Below, in pieces: positions 29,142 through 37,428 of a stretch of 64,000 bases of DNA; the first letter of the stretch is position 1; the number at the start of each line of letters is the position of its first letter. Source of the DNA: Lysinibacillus pakistanensis (GTDB taxonomy: Bacteria; Bacillota; Bacilli; Bacillales_A; Planococcaceae). A program made the translations under genes and the position numbers. The DNA lies in NCBI RefSeq assembly GCF_030123245.1, contig NZ_CP126101.1:556501-620500 (forward strand), read 5' to 3'. Under the pieces are notes generated by a model. The model was not told the origin of the DNA. It was given only the letters and a program-made list of their open reading frames with translations, and ran no database searches.

Positions 29142-29168
29142 AAAGCGGGGGAGAACTATCCCCGCTTT
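29142..29168 (+). terminator. Hairpin after the binding-protein gene (partial terminator)
   Basis: A 9-bp stem AAAGCGGGG / CCCCGCTTT with a weak T-tract. It lies between the binding protein and permease genes and could lower expression of the membrane components. Confidence 0.6.
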
Positions 29169-29177
29169 ATCTTCATT

Positions 29178-29432
29178 TATCTTCATTCAGCTGAAGACTC
29201 CCACCTCTACAGGTGGTGAGATGAATATGGTTTTGGTTTCCTTTTCAATGGGTATCCAAACACCTACTGAAATAGAGGAACTCAGTCTAAGAACGCCACG
29301 TCCTGTGGCAACGACTGAGTGACCAACATCATGTCGGCCCAAAGCCTCCGGCGGATGTCATGGATTTTCAAAGGAATGAATTGTACAGGTACAATTCAAA
29401 ATCCAGACGCAATTACGCCAAGACGAAATTGA
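29178..29432 (+). repeat. Modular foldback repeat, copy A
   Basis: Contains module 1 start (TATCTTCATTCAG, then ACTCCCACCTCTACAGGTGG), module 2 (hairpin ACTCAGTC / GACTGAGT with inner GCCAC / GTGGC) and module 3 (AAAGCCTCCGGCGGATGTCA, nested stem GGATTTT...GAATTGTAC / GTACAATTC...AAAATCC, then CAATTACGCC / GACGAAATTG). Shares long stretches with copies B and D. It sits inside the ABC importer operon, 33 bases before the permease start. Confidence 0.92.
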
Positions 29433-29465
29433 TTTTAATTATGAAATTTAGGAGATGATTCAACA

Positions 29466-30494
29466 ATGTTTTCAGCATTATTTGGCTCAGTGGAGCAAGG
29501 AATCATCTATGCAATTATGGCACTTGGTGTGTACTTAACATTCCGTGTGTTAGATTTTCCGGATTTAACGGTTGATGGAAGCTTTGTAACAGGGGCGGCT
29601 ACAGCAGCAACGATGATACTGCTTGGTTATCACCCAATGTTAGCGACTATAGTGGCAATTGTTGCTGGATTTATTGCAGGATGTATGACTGGAATTCTTC
29701 ACACAAAGGGGAAAATTAACCCGTTATTATCGGGTATTTTGATGATGATTGCTTTATATTCTATTAACCTACGTATTATGGGGTTAACTGCAGAAAATAC
29801 GATAGGTCGTCCGAATATTCCATTATTGAACTCAGAAACGTTATTTTCAAAGTTTCAGGCATTTTGGAGTAACTTAGGCATCGATGCTGCATTAAATAAC
29901 CTATTAAAAGGCATGGGCATTCAGCAAGTTCCAGCAACATGGGGTACGCTAATTGTCGTTTTAATCATCACGATTTTAATTAAGTTAATTGCAGACTGGT
30001 TCTTAAAGACAGAAGTCGGACTGGCTATCCGAGCAACTGGTGATAATAAGCGAATGATTCGTAGCTTCTCAGCAAATACAGATACACTTATTATTCTAGG
30101 ACTAGGGCTTTCTAATGCACTTGTCGCATTTTCTGGAGCTTTAATCGCACAGTATTCGAAGTTCTCAGATGTAAGTATGGGAATTGGTATGATTGTGATT
30201 GGTCTGGCATCCGTTATTATTGGTGAGGCCATCTTTGGTACTAAAACAATTATGCGTACAACATTTGCTGTTATCGCAGGGGCAATTATTTATCGTATTA
30301 TTTTAGCTCTAGCATTACGCGTTGATTTCTTAGATTCAGGAGATATGAAATTAATCACAGCCATCATCGTTATTCTAGCACTAATCTTACCTCAATTTAT
30401 CAATAAGAGTAAGGAGCGCAAGCGTAAGGTTAAACGGGCAGCAGAGCGTTCACAAGTAAAGACTGTTGAGCAGGGAGGGAAAGGCCTTGCTTAA
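29466..30494 (+). CDS. ABC transporter permease (BPD_transp_2 / LivH-type)
   Basis: A 342-residue membrane protein with about nine helices and a basic tail (KSKERKRKVKRAAERSQ). Seen: MALGVYLTFRVLDFPDLTVD near residue 17 and the EAA-like GLAIRATGDNKRMIRSFSAN near 188. It is the single permease of an importer with the PF04392-type binding protein upstream and the ATPase downstream; a homodimer is expected. ATG after AGGAG. Confidence 0.88.
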   Translation: MFSALFGSVEQGIIYAIMALGVYLTFRVLDFPDLTVDGSFVTGAATAATMILLGYHPMLATIVAIVAGFIAGCMTGILHTKGKINPLLSGILMMIALYSINLRIMGLTAENTIGRPNIPLLNSETLFSKFQAFWSNLGIDAALNNLLKGMGIQQVPATWGTLIVVLIITILIKLIADWFLKTEVGLAIRATGDNKRMIRSFSANTDTLIILGLGLSNALVAFSGALIAQYSKFSDVSMGIGMIVIGLASVIIGEAIFGTKTIMRTTFAVIAGAIIYRIILALALRVDFLDSGDMKLITAIIVILALILPQFINKSKERKRKVKRAAERSQVKTVEQGGKGLA

Positions 30495-31281
30495 GCTAAA
30501 CGGTATCAATAAAATTTTTAATGAAGGTACACCTGATGAAAAAATTGCGCTTGCTGAAATTAATTTGCATTTAAAGCCAGGTGATTTCGTGACAATTATC
30601 GGTAGTAATGGTGCTGGTAAGTCAACGATGATGAATATGATTTCTGGAGCTTTAACACCTGATTTTGGCTCGGTGTTAATTGATGGAAATGAGGTAACGA
30701 CTTTACCTGAATATAAACGCTCTCACTATATCGGCCGCGTATTCCAGGATCCAATGGCAGGCACAGCGCCAACGATGACGATTGAAGAAAACTTAGCATT
30801 GGCTTATTCACGAAATAAAGGTAGAGGGATACGCATCGGTGTTGATAAAAAGCGTCGAGAGTTTTTTAAAGAGTCTTTAGAGATGCTTGGGTTAAATCTT
30901 GAAAACCGTCTATCAGCGAAGGTTGGCTTATTGTCAGGAGGGGAACGTCAAGCTCTGTCACTTTTAATGGCAACATTTACAAAGCCATCTATTTTATTGC
31001 TTGATGAGCATACGGCAGCACTTGACCCTTCTCGTGCAGAGTTAATCACTCGCATTACAAAGTATTTAGTTGAAAAGGATAACTTAACAACATTAATGGT
31101 TACTCACAATATGCAGCAAGCATTAGATTTAGGAAACCGTCTAATTATGATGGATAAGGGCCAAATTATTTTAGAGGTTGGCGAGGATCGCAAGCACGAA
31201 TTGACGATTCCAGATTTAATGGCAGAATTCGAACGTATCCGCGGAGAGAAAATGAATTCAGATCGTGCTTTATTAGGGTAA
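30487..31281 (+). CDS. ABC transporter ATP-binding protein
   Basis: A 264-residue ATPase: Walker A GSNGAGKSTMMN near residue 39, VFQDPMAGTAPTMTIEENLA, signature LSGGERQALSLLM near 145, Walker B ILLLDEHTAALDP near 164. The likely start is TTG 30487, 7 bases after GGGAGGG and overlapping the permease end; the longer frame from a TTG at 30466 has its ribosome site inside. It energises the importer encoded just upstream. Confidence 0.88.
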   Translation: MLKLNGINKIFNEGTPDEKIALAEINLHLKPGDFVTIIGSNGAGKSTMMNMISGALTPDFGSVLIDGNEVTTLPEYKRSHYIGRVFQDPMAGTAPTMTIEENLALAYSRNKGRGIRIGVDKKRREFFKESLEMLGLNLENRLSAKVGLLSGGERQALSLLMATFTKPSILLLDEHTAALDPSRAELITRITKYLVEKDNLTTLMVTHNMQQALDLGNRLIMMDKGQIILEVGEDRKHELTIPDLMAEFERIRGEKMNSDRALLG

Positions 31282-31283
31282 TC

Positions 31284-31316
31284 AAAACGCTCATACATAG
31301 GTATGGGCGTTTTTTA
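31284..31316 (+). terminator. Terminator of the ABC importer operon
   Basis: Stem AAAACGCTCATAC / GTATGGGCGTTTT followed by T. Confidence 0.88.
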
Positions 31317-31373
31317 AGTTGGGAGATAAATTTCAGAAGGTTTACATTATAATCTAGCTAAAGAGGTGAAAAA

Positions 31374-32327
31374 ATGCTACTAAAAAAGAGAGAAGTTTCA
31401 ACAAAGCAACGAGTATTAGAAATGCTTGAAAGAAGACTACCGAAAGCTCACACAAAGTATATTTATTATCAATACATGTTAAATAGAACAAAGGCAGGGT
31501 ATGCAGGTGAAAGAAGAGTTGATCAGGAATGGAGGGAGATCTATTTACAGCAAGCGTATTATTTATTACATGATTTGGAGTTTAAAGGGAAGGGTGGATT
31601 AACCTATCAAATTGATACATTATTAATGACACAGTATTTTATCTTAGTATTGGAGATCAAAAATATTTCCGGTCGTGTTGATTTCATGGCTGAAAACCAC
31701 CAGTTCATAAGAGTTACTTCTGATGGAAGAGTAGATGGGTTTCGCAATCCGTTAGATCAGGTAAAGCGACATGCTAGATTTATGTCTAGAATGCTTCACA
31801 TGAGAGGGCATCATATACCAATAGAGTTTTTTGTTATTTCTGCAAATCCAAATATGATTATGTCGCCTCGTTTTGCGACTCAGCCAATTCTCCATGTAAG
31901 TGGCTTGGCTGAGAGGATTGAGCAATTATACAGGAAGCATCAACAAGTTTGTATAAGTGAAGCAGATTTAACTGAGCTTTCGGAACATCTGCTGCAAATG
32001 CATAAGCCAACCCAATGGATTCCAGATATTCAGCTAGATGAACTAAAGAAAGGGGCATTGTGTTTACAATGTAATCATACTTTATGCTATACACATGGGA
32101 AATGGCGTTGTAGTAATTGCGATATAATCGATAATCAATCGATGCTTGTTGCATTGCACGATTTTCGATTAATGATGGGTAACCATATTTCAAATGCTCA
32201 ATTTCGTGATTTTTTTGATATTAACTCAGAGAAAGCAGTTTATTATTTGTTGAAGAAATTAAAATTTGAAGCATTTGGTGAAAATAAGAGTAGAAAATAT
32301 ATAATTCCTTCAACATTGTTAGATTAA
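31374..32327 (+). CDS. NERD-domain protein with zinc ribbon
   Basis: A 317-residue protein. Residues about 40-160 form a NERD (nuclease-related) domain: GYAGERRVDQEW, then YQIDTLLMTQYFILVLEIKN, giving the D...ExK pattern of PD-(D/E)XK-like folds. A zinc ribbon CLQC...CSNC lies near 229-248, and the C-terminal part may be a small winged-helix-like region. The family is linked to DNA processing by sequence only; its role is unknown. Single gene, AAGAGGTG before ATG. Confidence 0.85.
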   Translation: MLLKKREVSTKQRVLEMLERRLPKAHTKYIYYQYMLNRTKAGYAGERRVDQEWREIYLQQAYYLLHDLEFKGKGGLTYQIDTLLMTQYFILVLEIKNISGRVDFMAENHQFIRVTSDGRVDGFRNPLDQVKRHARFMSRMLHMRGHHIPIEFFVISANPNMIMSPRFATQPILHVSGLAERIEQLYRKHQQVCISEADLTELSEHLLQMHKPTQWIPDIQLDELKKGALCLQCNHTLCYTHGKWRCSNCDIIDNQSMLVALHDFRLMMGNHISNAQFRDFFDINSEKAVYYLLKKLKFEAFGENKSRKYIIPSTLLD

Positions 32328-32391
32328 AATGTTAGCGACAAAACTATTGAGCGGTCAGATAGTGTCGCTTAAGTTGGGAGATAATGCGCTG

Positions 32392-32454
32392 AAAAGTCTC
32401 GATAAACACCAGAAAAGTTTCGATAAACCTCAAACTTGTTTCGATAAACCTTCT
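32392..32454. repeat. Three-copy 21-bp tandem repeat with CGATAAAC core
   Basis: The CGATAAAC core recurs at 32400, 32421 and 32442 with exact 21-base spacing, within units like AAAAGTTTCGATAAACCTCA. It lies between the NERD gene and ilvA. A hairpin TTAGCGACA / TGTCGCTTA (32332-32371) precedes it and may end the NERD transcript. Confidence 0.75.
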
Positions 32455-32467
32455 TTCATCCTACAAA

Positions 32468-32494
32468 AAAGCCACACTTTCATAAGAAGTGTGA
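32468..32494 (-). terminator. Terminator of ilvA
   Basis: Minus-strand stem CACACTT / AAGTGTG followed by a run of T, just after the ilvA stop. Confidence 0.8.
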
Positions 32495-32503
32495 CTCATT
32501 GTA

Positions 32504-33766
32504 TTAGACGAGTAAGCCGAAGAGCTGAATGTCGTTATTTACCTCTTTATATTTAAAGCCAAACTCATTCATTCGTGCTAATAAACCTTCATATTCGTCA
32601 CGATTGCCAAGTTCGATACCGACTAAGGCAGGACCACTCTCTTTGTTGTTTTTCTTTGTATATTCAAATGTCGTAATATCATCATTTGGTCCTAATACAC
32701 TTGTAAGGAACTGGCGAAGTGCCCCTGCACGTTGAGGGAAGCTTACAATGAAGTAATAAAGTAAGCCCTCGTGAATTAAAGATTTTTCTTTAATCTCCTG
32801 CATGCGTCCAATGTCATTGTTGCCACCGCTAATGATGACAACCACTGATTTCCCTTTAATTTCTTCCTTATAAGAATCAAGTGCAGCAACAGATAATGCA
32901 CCAGCAGGCTCTGCAATAATGGCATGCTTATTATAAAGGTCTAGAATTGTTGTACATACTTTACCTTCAGGCACTAGGACAATGTCATCTAAATAGCGGC
33001 GACAAACATCATAGGTATGGTGACCAACGCATTTGACTGCAGCACCATCAACAAACTTATCGATCCAGTCAAGTGACACTGCACCGCCCTCTGCAAATGC
33101 AGCTTTCATACTGCCCGCACCAGCAGGCTCTACACCGATGATTTTACTTGTTGGGGAAAGGTTTTTAATATAGGCAGAAACACCAGACATTAATCCTCCG
33201 CCACCAACACTACCAAACACGTAGTCAATAGGTTCCTCTATATCATTCATAATTTCAACAGCAACAGTTCCTTGACCAGCGATTACATCAAAATCATCAA
33301 ATGGGTGAATGAAAATCTTACCATGCTCTTCACAGTAGGCTAATGCACTTTCAGCAGAATCATCAAAAGTATCACCAGCTAAAATAATTTCCACATATTC
33401 TCGACCAAACATACGCACTTGGTCAATCTTTTGCTTAGGAGTTGTTTGAGGCATAAAGATACTTGCATGAATTTTTAATTGAGCACAGGCATAAGCGACA
33501 CCTTGTGCATGATTACCTGCACTTGCGCAAACAACTCCAGCTGTGCGAGCCTCTTCTTCAATCTTTTTAATTTTATAATAGGCACCACGAAGCTTAAATG
33601 AGCGTACATGCTGTAAATCTTCGCGTTTGAAATAAATATTAGCTCCGTATTTCTCAGATAAATAGTCGTTTTTCTGTAGCGGTGTGTGCACGACTACATC
33701 TTTTAAAAAATGATGTGCAATTAAGATATTTTCAACTTGCACAGTTCTAGTATCAGCAACTTCCAT
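32504..33766 (-). CDS. ilvA: Threonine ammonia-lyase (biosynthetic threonine deaminase)
   Basis: PLP enzyme (420 residues) making 2-oxobutyrate, the first step to isoleucine. Seen: PLP-lysine motif REDLQHVRSFKLRGAY near residue 50, SAGNHAQGVAYA near 82, GGGGLMSGV near 188 and a C-terminal ACT-like domain (about 330-420) for feedback control. ATG 33775 directly abuts GGAGG; ATG 33766 has proper spacing and is preferred. Monocistronic. Confidence 0.94.
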   Translation of the reverse strand: MEVADTRTVQVENILIAHHFLKDVVVHTPLQKNDYLSEKYGANIYFKREDLQHVRSFKLRGAYYKIKKIEEEARTAGVVCASAGNHAQGVAYACAQLKIHASIFMPQTTPKQKIDQVRMFGREYVEIILAGDTFDDSAESALAYCEEHGKIFIHPFDDFDVIAGQGTVAVEIMNDIEEPIDYVFGSVGGGGLMSGVSAYIKNLSPTSKIIGVEPAGAGSMKAAFAEGGAVSLDWIDKFVDGAAVKCVGHHTYDVCRRYLDDIVLVPEGKVCTTILDLYNKHAIIAEPAGALSVAALDSYKEEIKGKSVVVIISGGNNDIGRMQEIKEKSLIHEGLLYYFIVSFPQRAGALRQFLTSVLGPNDDITTFEYTKKNNKESGPALVGIELGNRDEYEGLLARMNEFGFKYKEVNNDIQLFGLLV

Positions 33767-33804
33767 AATGTTCATCCTCCGTTTTACGTATAAAACATTT
33801 ATCT

Positions 33805-33851
33805 ATGATAGCATATTTTATTAGAAATTTGCTATTAATTTTTAGTAAATT
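33805..33851 (-). promoter_or_regulatory. Candidate ilvA promoter with CodY-like box
   Basis: The minus strand carries an extended -10 TGCTATCAT (33805-33813) and, upstream, AATTTACTAAAAATT (33837-33851), 13 of 15 matches to the CodY consensus. CodY control of ilvA is well known in Bacillus relatives; this site is by eye only. Confidence 0.5.
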
Positions 33852-34020
33852 CTAAATTTTCGGTGTCTATTTTGTGTTTATAAGAATAATGAAACGTATT
33901 CGAGAAAAAACAATGTTTATCGAGCTTCAAGTAACCACCAATATTCAAAAAATTTTTCCTCATAACCAAAATGGTCAAGCATATACTAGACTAGCTTAGG
34001 ACTAGTAGGAGGGTATGTAA

Positions 34021-34764
34021 TTGGAAATCATTCAAGGGATTCTATCTACATACATTCAATTTTTCGATTGGGACATGTGGAGGGAAGTTTTAAAAGACCC
34101 AGTGTCTTGGGGATTAATATCAACACTAATTGTTATCGAGGGTTTACTATCAGCGGATAATGCACTTGTATTGGCAGTACTAGTAAAGCATTTACCAAAC
34201 AAGCAACGAAAACGAGCGCTAATGTATGGTATGTTGGGTGCCTACTTTTTTCGATTCCTGTTTATAGGCATCGGTGTATACTTAGTAGAATTTTGGTTTA
34301 TAAAATTACTAGGTGCCTTGTATTTAGGATGGCTGTGTGTCGCGCATTTCTTACAAATAGGGGAAGAAGATAGTGTCAAGGAAGTTAAAAAAACAGGCTT
34401 GATGGTTCGACTGTTTGGGACGTTTTGGGCAACTGTTATCTCAGTAGAATTAATGGATATTGCCTTTTCGGTTGATGCCATATTTGCTGCATTTGCGATA
34501 TCCAATCAAATATGGATATTACTGGTCGGTGGAATGCTAGGTATTTTAATGATGAGAACAATTGCAGGCCTATTTCTAATCATTATTGAAAAAATACCTG
34601 AACTTGAGACGACAGCCTTTATCATCATTGGCATTATTGCGCTGAAAATGCTAGTAAGCATTGTTGGTGTTCATGTTCCGCATTATATGTTTTTTGTTGT
34701 TCTCATTATTGTGTTTACATTTACTTTCATTATTCATTTTTTGAAAAAATTAAGAGTTGCTTAA
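34021..34764 (+). CDS. TerC-family integral membrane protein
   Basis: A 247-residue protein with about seven helices. The family motifs appear as EGLLSADNALVLAVLVKHLP near residue 40 and SVELMDIAFSVDAIFAAFAI near 141, whose acidic residues are metal-linked in this family. Several TerC proteins export manganese to exoenzymes; that role is possible here. TTG start after AGGAGGG. I do not find the yybP-ykoY manganese riboswitch often seen upstream of relatives. Confidence 0.87.
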   Translation: MEIIQGILSTYIQFFDWDMWREVLKDPVSWGLISTLIVIEGLLSADNALVLAVLVKHLPNKQRKRALMYGMLGAYFFRFLFIGIGVYLVEFWFIKLLGALYLGWLCVAHFLQIGEEDSVKEVKKTGLMVRLFGTFWATVISVELMDIAFSVDAIFAAFAISNQIWILLVGGMLGILMMRTIAGLFLIIIEKIPELETTAFIIIGIIALKMLVSIVGVHVPHYMFFVVLIIVFTFTFIIHFLKKLRVA

Positions 34765-34767
34765 CAA

Positions 34768-34804
34768 AAAGGTTCTGTTCTCAAAAAGAGAGCAGAACCT
34801 TTGT
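34768..34804. terminator. Bidirectional terminator between terC-like gene and bshB2
   Basis: Stem AAAGGTTCTGTTCTC / GAGAGCAGAACCTTT between converging genes. Confidence 0.85.
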
Positions 34805-34808
34805 TTAA

Positions 34809-35498
34809 TCACTTAGCATAATGATCAGGATTTACAATATAGAATTTTTCAATATTTAGCCAGCTTTCGCTCATTGGCTCCCCGTCATCAATGCGTTTTT
34901 CCGTTTCCTGCATCATCCAAGCGGTTTGAGAGGCATGTGCCTGTAATGCTTTTACTTTGTCCATCTTCATTTCACGAATATCATAGACAACATGAGGCTC
35001 TCCATTTTTCTCAATTGTATCATTCGCAAATGCGCAGCCAAACACTTGGGGACGCTCCGCTTTAGGCATACGACGAACAGCCTCAACTACTGCACGAGCA
35101 GTGGCCTCATGATCAGGATGCACAGCAAAGCCAGGAAGGAACGTAATGATGAGCGAAGGTGTTAACTCTTCGATTAAATCTTCCACCAGCTTTACCATTT
35201 TTTCATCGTCTTCAAACTCAATTGTTTTATCACGTAAACCAAGCATACGTAGATCCTGAATACCCATAGCCTCCGCAGCAGCAATAAGCTCTTTACGGCG
35301 AATTTCAGGTAAGGATTCACGTGTAGCAAAAGGTGGATTTCCTAAATTACGCCCCATTTCACCTAATGTTAGACATGCATATGTAACAGGTGTATTCATC
35401 TTCTTTGTATAGTAGGCGATAGTCCCAGCAACTGAAAAAGCCTCATCATCTGGGTGAGGGTAAACAATTAAAATATGACGTTGTGGTTGTAAATTCAA
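34809..35498 (-). CDS. bshB2: Bacillithiol biosynthesis deacetylase BshB2
   Basis: Zinc-dependent LmbE/PIG-L deacetylase (229 residues) acting on N-acetylglucosaminyl-malate in bacillithiol synthesis, and possibly on bacillithiol conjugates. Seen: metal motif YPHPDDEAFS near residue 10 and HPDHEATARAVV near 117. The start is TTG 35498, eight bases after AAGGGGGA; the longer frame from 35549 would place the site inside the gene. It follows yojF by 13 bases, as in B. subtilis. Confidence 0.9.
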   Translation of the reverse strand: MNLQPQRHILIVYPHPDDEAFSVAGTIAYYTKKMNTPVTYACLTLGEMGRNLGNPPFATRESLPEIRRKELIAAAEAMGIQDLRMLGLRDKTIEFEDDEKMVKLVEDLIEELTPSLIITFLPGFAVHPDHEATARAVVEAVRRMPKAERPQVFGCAFANDTIEKNGEPHVVYDIREMKMDKVKALQAHASQTAWMMQETEKRIDDGEPMSESWLNIEKFYIVNPDHYAK

Positions 35499-35511
35499 AT
35501 AGTCGTCCCCC

Positions 35512-35862
35512 TTAATAAGAAAATGGCGTTTCACTAATTTCAAGCGCAATCGCCAATTTTCCAGAGTAGTCTAGTCCAGCCATTAATAAACGGCCTAAAT
35601 CATCTAATTCATAATGTGTGATGCCTTGTGCATAGACCCAGCCATGTGCCATTTTTAAGCCAACACGATGGGGTGAATCATCTACTACTTTCGCTAGCTC
35701 GTAATTAATTCTTGCATTGCGAATAAAGGCGCCTGCATTAAAAAATTTTTCATCAAAGTGTGCTGCATAAGAACCGTTCGTTGTCTCAAGATGAATATAA
35801 ACGTCTTTGTTGGCGAAAGAATTCAATAATTCTTGCAACGTCTCTACATGTACTTCTTGCAT
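35512..35862 (-). CDS. yojF: YojF family protein (DUF1806)
   Basis: A 116-residue protein of unknown mechanism, always seen beside bshB2 in bacilli. Family-like segments: HLETTNGSYAAHFDEKFFNA near residue 19 and AKVVDDSPHRVGLKMAHGWV near 56. First gene of the two-gene unit; a role linked to bacillithiol is inferred from position only. Confidence 0.87.
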   Translation of the reverse strand: MQEVHVETLQELLNSFANKDVYIHLETTNGSYAAHFDEKFFNAGAFIRNARINYELAKVVDDSPHRVGLKMAHGWVYAQGITHYELDDLGRLLMAGLDYSGKLAIALEISETPFSY

Positions 35863-36361
35863 CTTAACACTCCTCTCGATTATTTCTAATTTAAGTATAG
35901 TAAAAAAAATTCACAAAGGGAAATTGAATGCCCTTTAGATGATAAATTAATCATTTGGTTAAAATAAACCGATATCTATAAATCTATGACACATCCATAA
36001 GCAATATTCTTGAAAAAATTATAGTAATGTATCAATATAAGAGTGTGAAAGCAATTTTGTACAAAATGTGTCGTTTTGTATAGTAAATGATTTCACAACT
36101 AATAAGATATTGCAACCATGGCTTCTTTCTGTTAAAGAGTATAGATAACCATATATATTGAAGGGAGAAATTACTAGGAACTATAACGAATTCTATCTTG
36201 GTACAATAGATGACGTTCCTTCAATGTGGACTGGCTATGGACTTGAAAAGGAAAGAAGACTGAAAGCTAATTATCATAGTATAGTAAAAAAGCCGCGATT
36301 CTCATTTTAATAGAGAATCGCGGCTTTTTAAAAGTAGCTGAAGAATTCGAAATATGTATCT
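35863..36361. other. Intergenic region yojF to the 93-residue hypothetical gene
   Basis: About 500 AT-rich bases. It contains a strong bidirectional terminator (36288-36332, stem AGCCGCGATTCTC / GAGAATCGCGGCT). A 50-codon open frame (36158-36310, TTG start, no convincing ribosome site) includes DDVPSMWTGYGLEKERRLKA. That frame runs into the terminator, so its coding status is doubtful. Confidence 0.4.
36288..36332. terminator. Strong bidirectional terminator
   Basis: A 13-bp GC-rich stem with A-tract before and T-tract after; it serves the leftward 93-residue gene and any rightward transcript. Confidence 0.85.
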
Positions 36362-36643
36362 TTAATATCTGTTAAGCTTTCGTTCAATCGAATCTAAGCG
36401 ATTATTAACATTCTGTAATTGTTTGCACATTTGCCTAAACTGTAAATTTTGATCCTGTGCCCTTGATGTATTTTCTTGAGCTAATTCCTCTTCCTCCTGC
36501 AATGCTAATATATCTGCGAGGGTTGATAATGAATAACCGAGTGTTAATACAATGGAAGCAATTACTTCAATTTTAGAGGAGGTTATTTCTCCAGCTAATA
36601 AACCAGATTGTTCATTCGTTCCATTATGTTTATGCTTTTTCAT
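36362..36643 (-). CDS. Hypothetical small protein (93 residues)
   Basis: No family recognised. A basic start (MKKHKHNG), a central hydrophobic stretch (KIEVIASIVLTLGYSLSTLA, about 24-43) and a C-terminal charged, probably coiled-coil half with many Glu, Gln, Asn and Arg (ending NNRLDSIERKLNRY). Strong GGGAGGG site and a dedicated terminator make it a real gene. It could be a membrane-associated coiled-coil protein. Confidence 0.65.
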   Translation of the reverse strand: MKKHKHNGTNEQSGLLAGEITSSKIEVIASIVLTLGYSLSTLADILALQEEEELAQENTSRAQDQNLQFRQMCKQLQNVNNRLDSIERKLNRY

Positions 36644-36830
36644 TTTTCTCCCTCCCGTATACAGCTAATATATGGTGAAGAAAGAAGTAGCGTATCTTGT
36701 CCATCATTTTTCACATTGAGAGCAAAAAAGTCCCTTATTAAGAATTTGTAATTTTCTAATAATTATATTGATTTTTCTAGAAGAATAGAGCATTATAGTA
36801 GGAATAAACCTGTTTTGAGGGGGAATTGTT

Positions 36831-37382
36831 GTGAATAAGGGCTATAAATATTGTAAAGAATCTAGAGTTATGCGTACAAGTCGAGTGTTTCCAAACGACG
36901 TCAACAATCATAATACTCTATTTGGTGGTCGTTTAATGAGTGATATTGACCAAGTGGCCTCCATTTCTGCTGCAAAGCATAGTCGTAGAGACTGTGTAAC
37001 AGCCTCAACGGATTCGGTTGACTTCCTTCATCCAATTCGCCCAACGGATTCTGTCTATTTTGAATCCTATGTAACATGGACAGGAACGTCTTCTATGGAG
37101 GTTTTCGTAAAGGTTATTTCTGAAAATTTAAAAACGGGCGAACGGAAGGTTGCAGCGACAGCATTATTAACATTTGTAGCGTTAGATGAAAATAATAAGC
37201 CTGCACCAGTGCCTCGCGTTATTCCTGAAACGGTAGAGGAGACAAAGCTACATGAAACAGCTGCAGAACGAGCAAAGGCACGCGCAGAGCGGAAAAAGGA
37301 AAGTAAGGCGTTGGCTCAGTTTATTTCAATGAATGACCCATGGGATTATCGTCTCGAAATGATGGAAAACTATTATATGTGA
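36831..37382 (+). CDS. Acyl-CoA thioesterase (hotdog fold, YkhA-like)
   Basis: A 183-residue hotdog-fold enzyme that hydrolyses acyl-CoA. Seen: FPNDVNNHNTLFGGRLMSDI near residue 20 with the catalytic acidic/Asn region, then SVDFLHPIRPTDSVYFESYV near 63. The C-terminal tail is charged and helical (ERAKARAERKKESKAL). GTG start 6 bases after GAGGGGG. The shared downstream terminator separates it from pdxK. Confidence 0.88.
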   Translation: MNKGYKYCKESRVMRTSRVFPNDVNNHNTLFGGRLMSDIDQVASISAAKHSRRDCVTASTDSVDFLHPIRPTDSVYFESYVTWTGTSSMEVFVKVISENLKTGERKVAATALLTFVALDENNKPAPVPRVIPETVEETKLHETAAERAKARAERKKESKALAQFISMNDPWDYRLEMMENYYM

Positions 37383-37424
37383 AAAAAAGGCATCAGATTA
37401 GTAATGCTAATCTGATGCCCTTTC
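37383..37424. terminator. Bidirectional terminator between thioesterase gene and pdxK
   Basis: Stem GGCATCAGATTAG / CTAATCTGATGCC flanked by A- and T-tracts. Confidence 0.88.
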
Positions 37425-37428
37425 ATTT

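Noticed and set aside
29355..29375. AAAGCCTCCGGC in the dispersed repeats resembles part of the c-di-GMP-I riboswitch
   Set aside because: The rest of the aptamer is missing, and the same string occurs within a longer dispersed repeat with its own hairpins.
32329..32556. 75-codon frame after the NERD gene
   Set aside because: It covers the 21-bp repeats, the ilvA terminator and the ilvA 3' end; no ribosome site.
33860..34020. yybP-ykoY manganese riboswitch upstream of the TerC-family gene
   Set aside because: Its conserved core is not present; only AT-rich DNA and a short inverted repeat near the ribosome site are seen.
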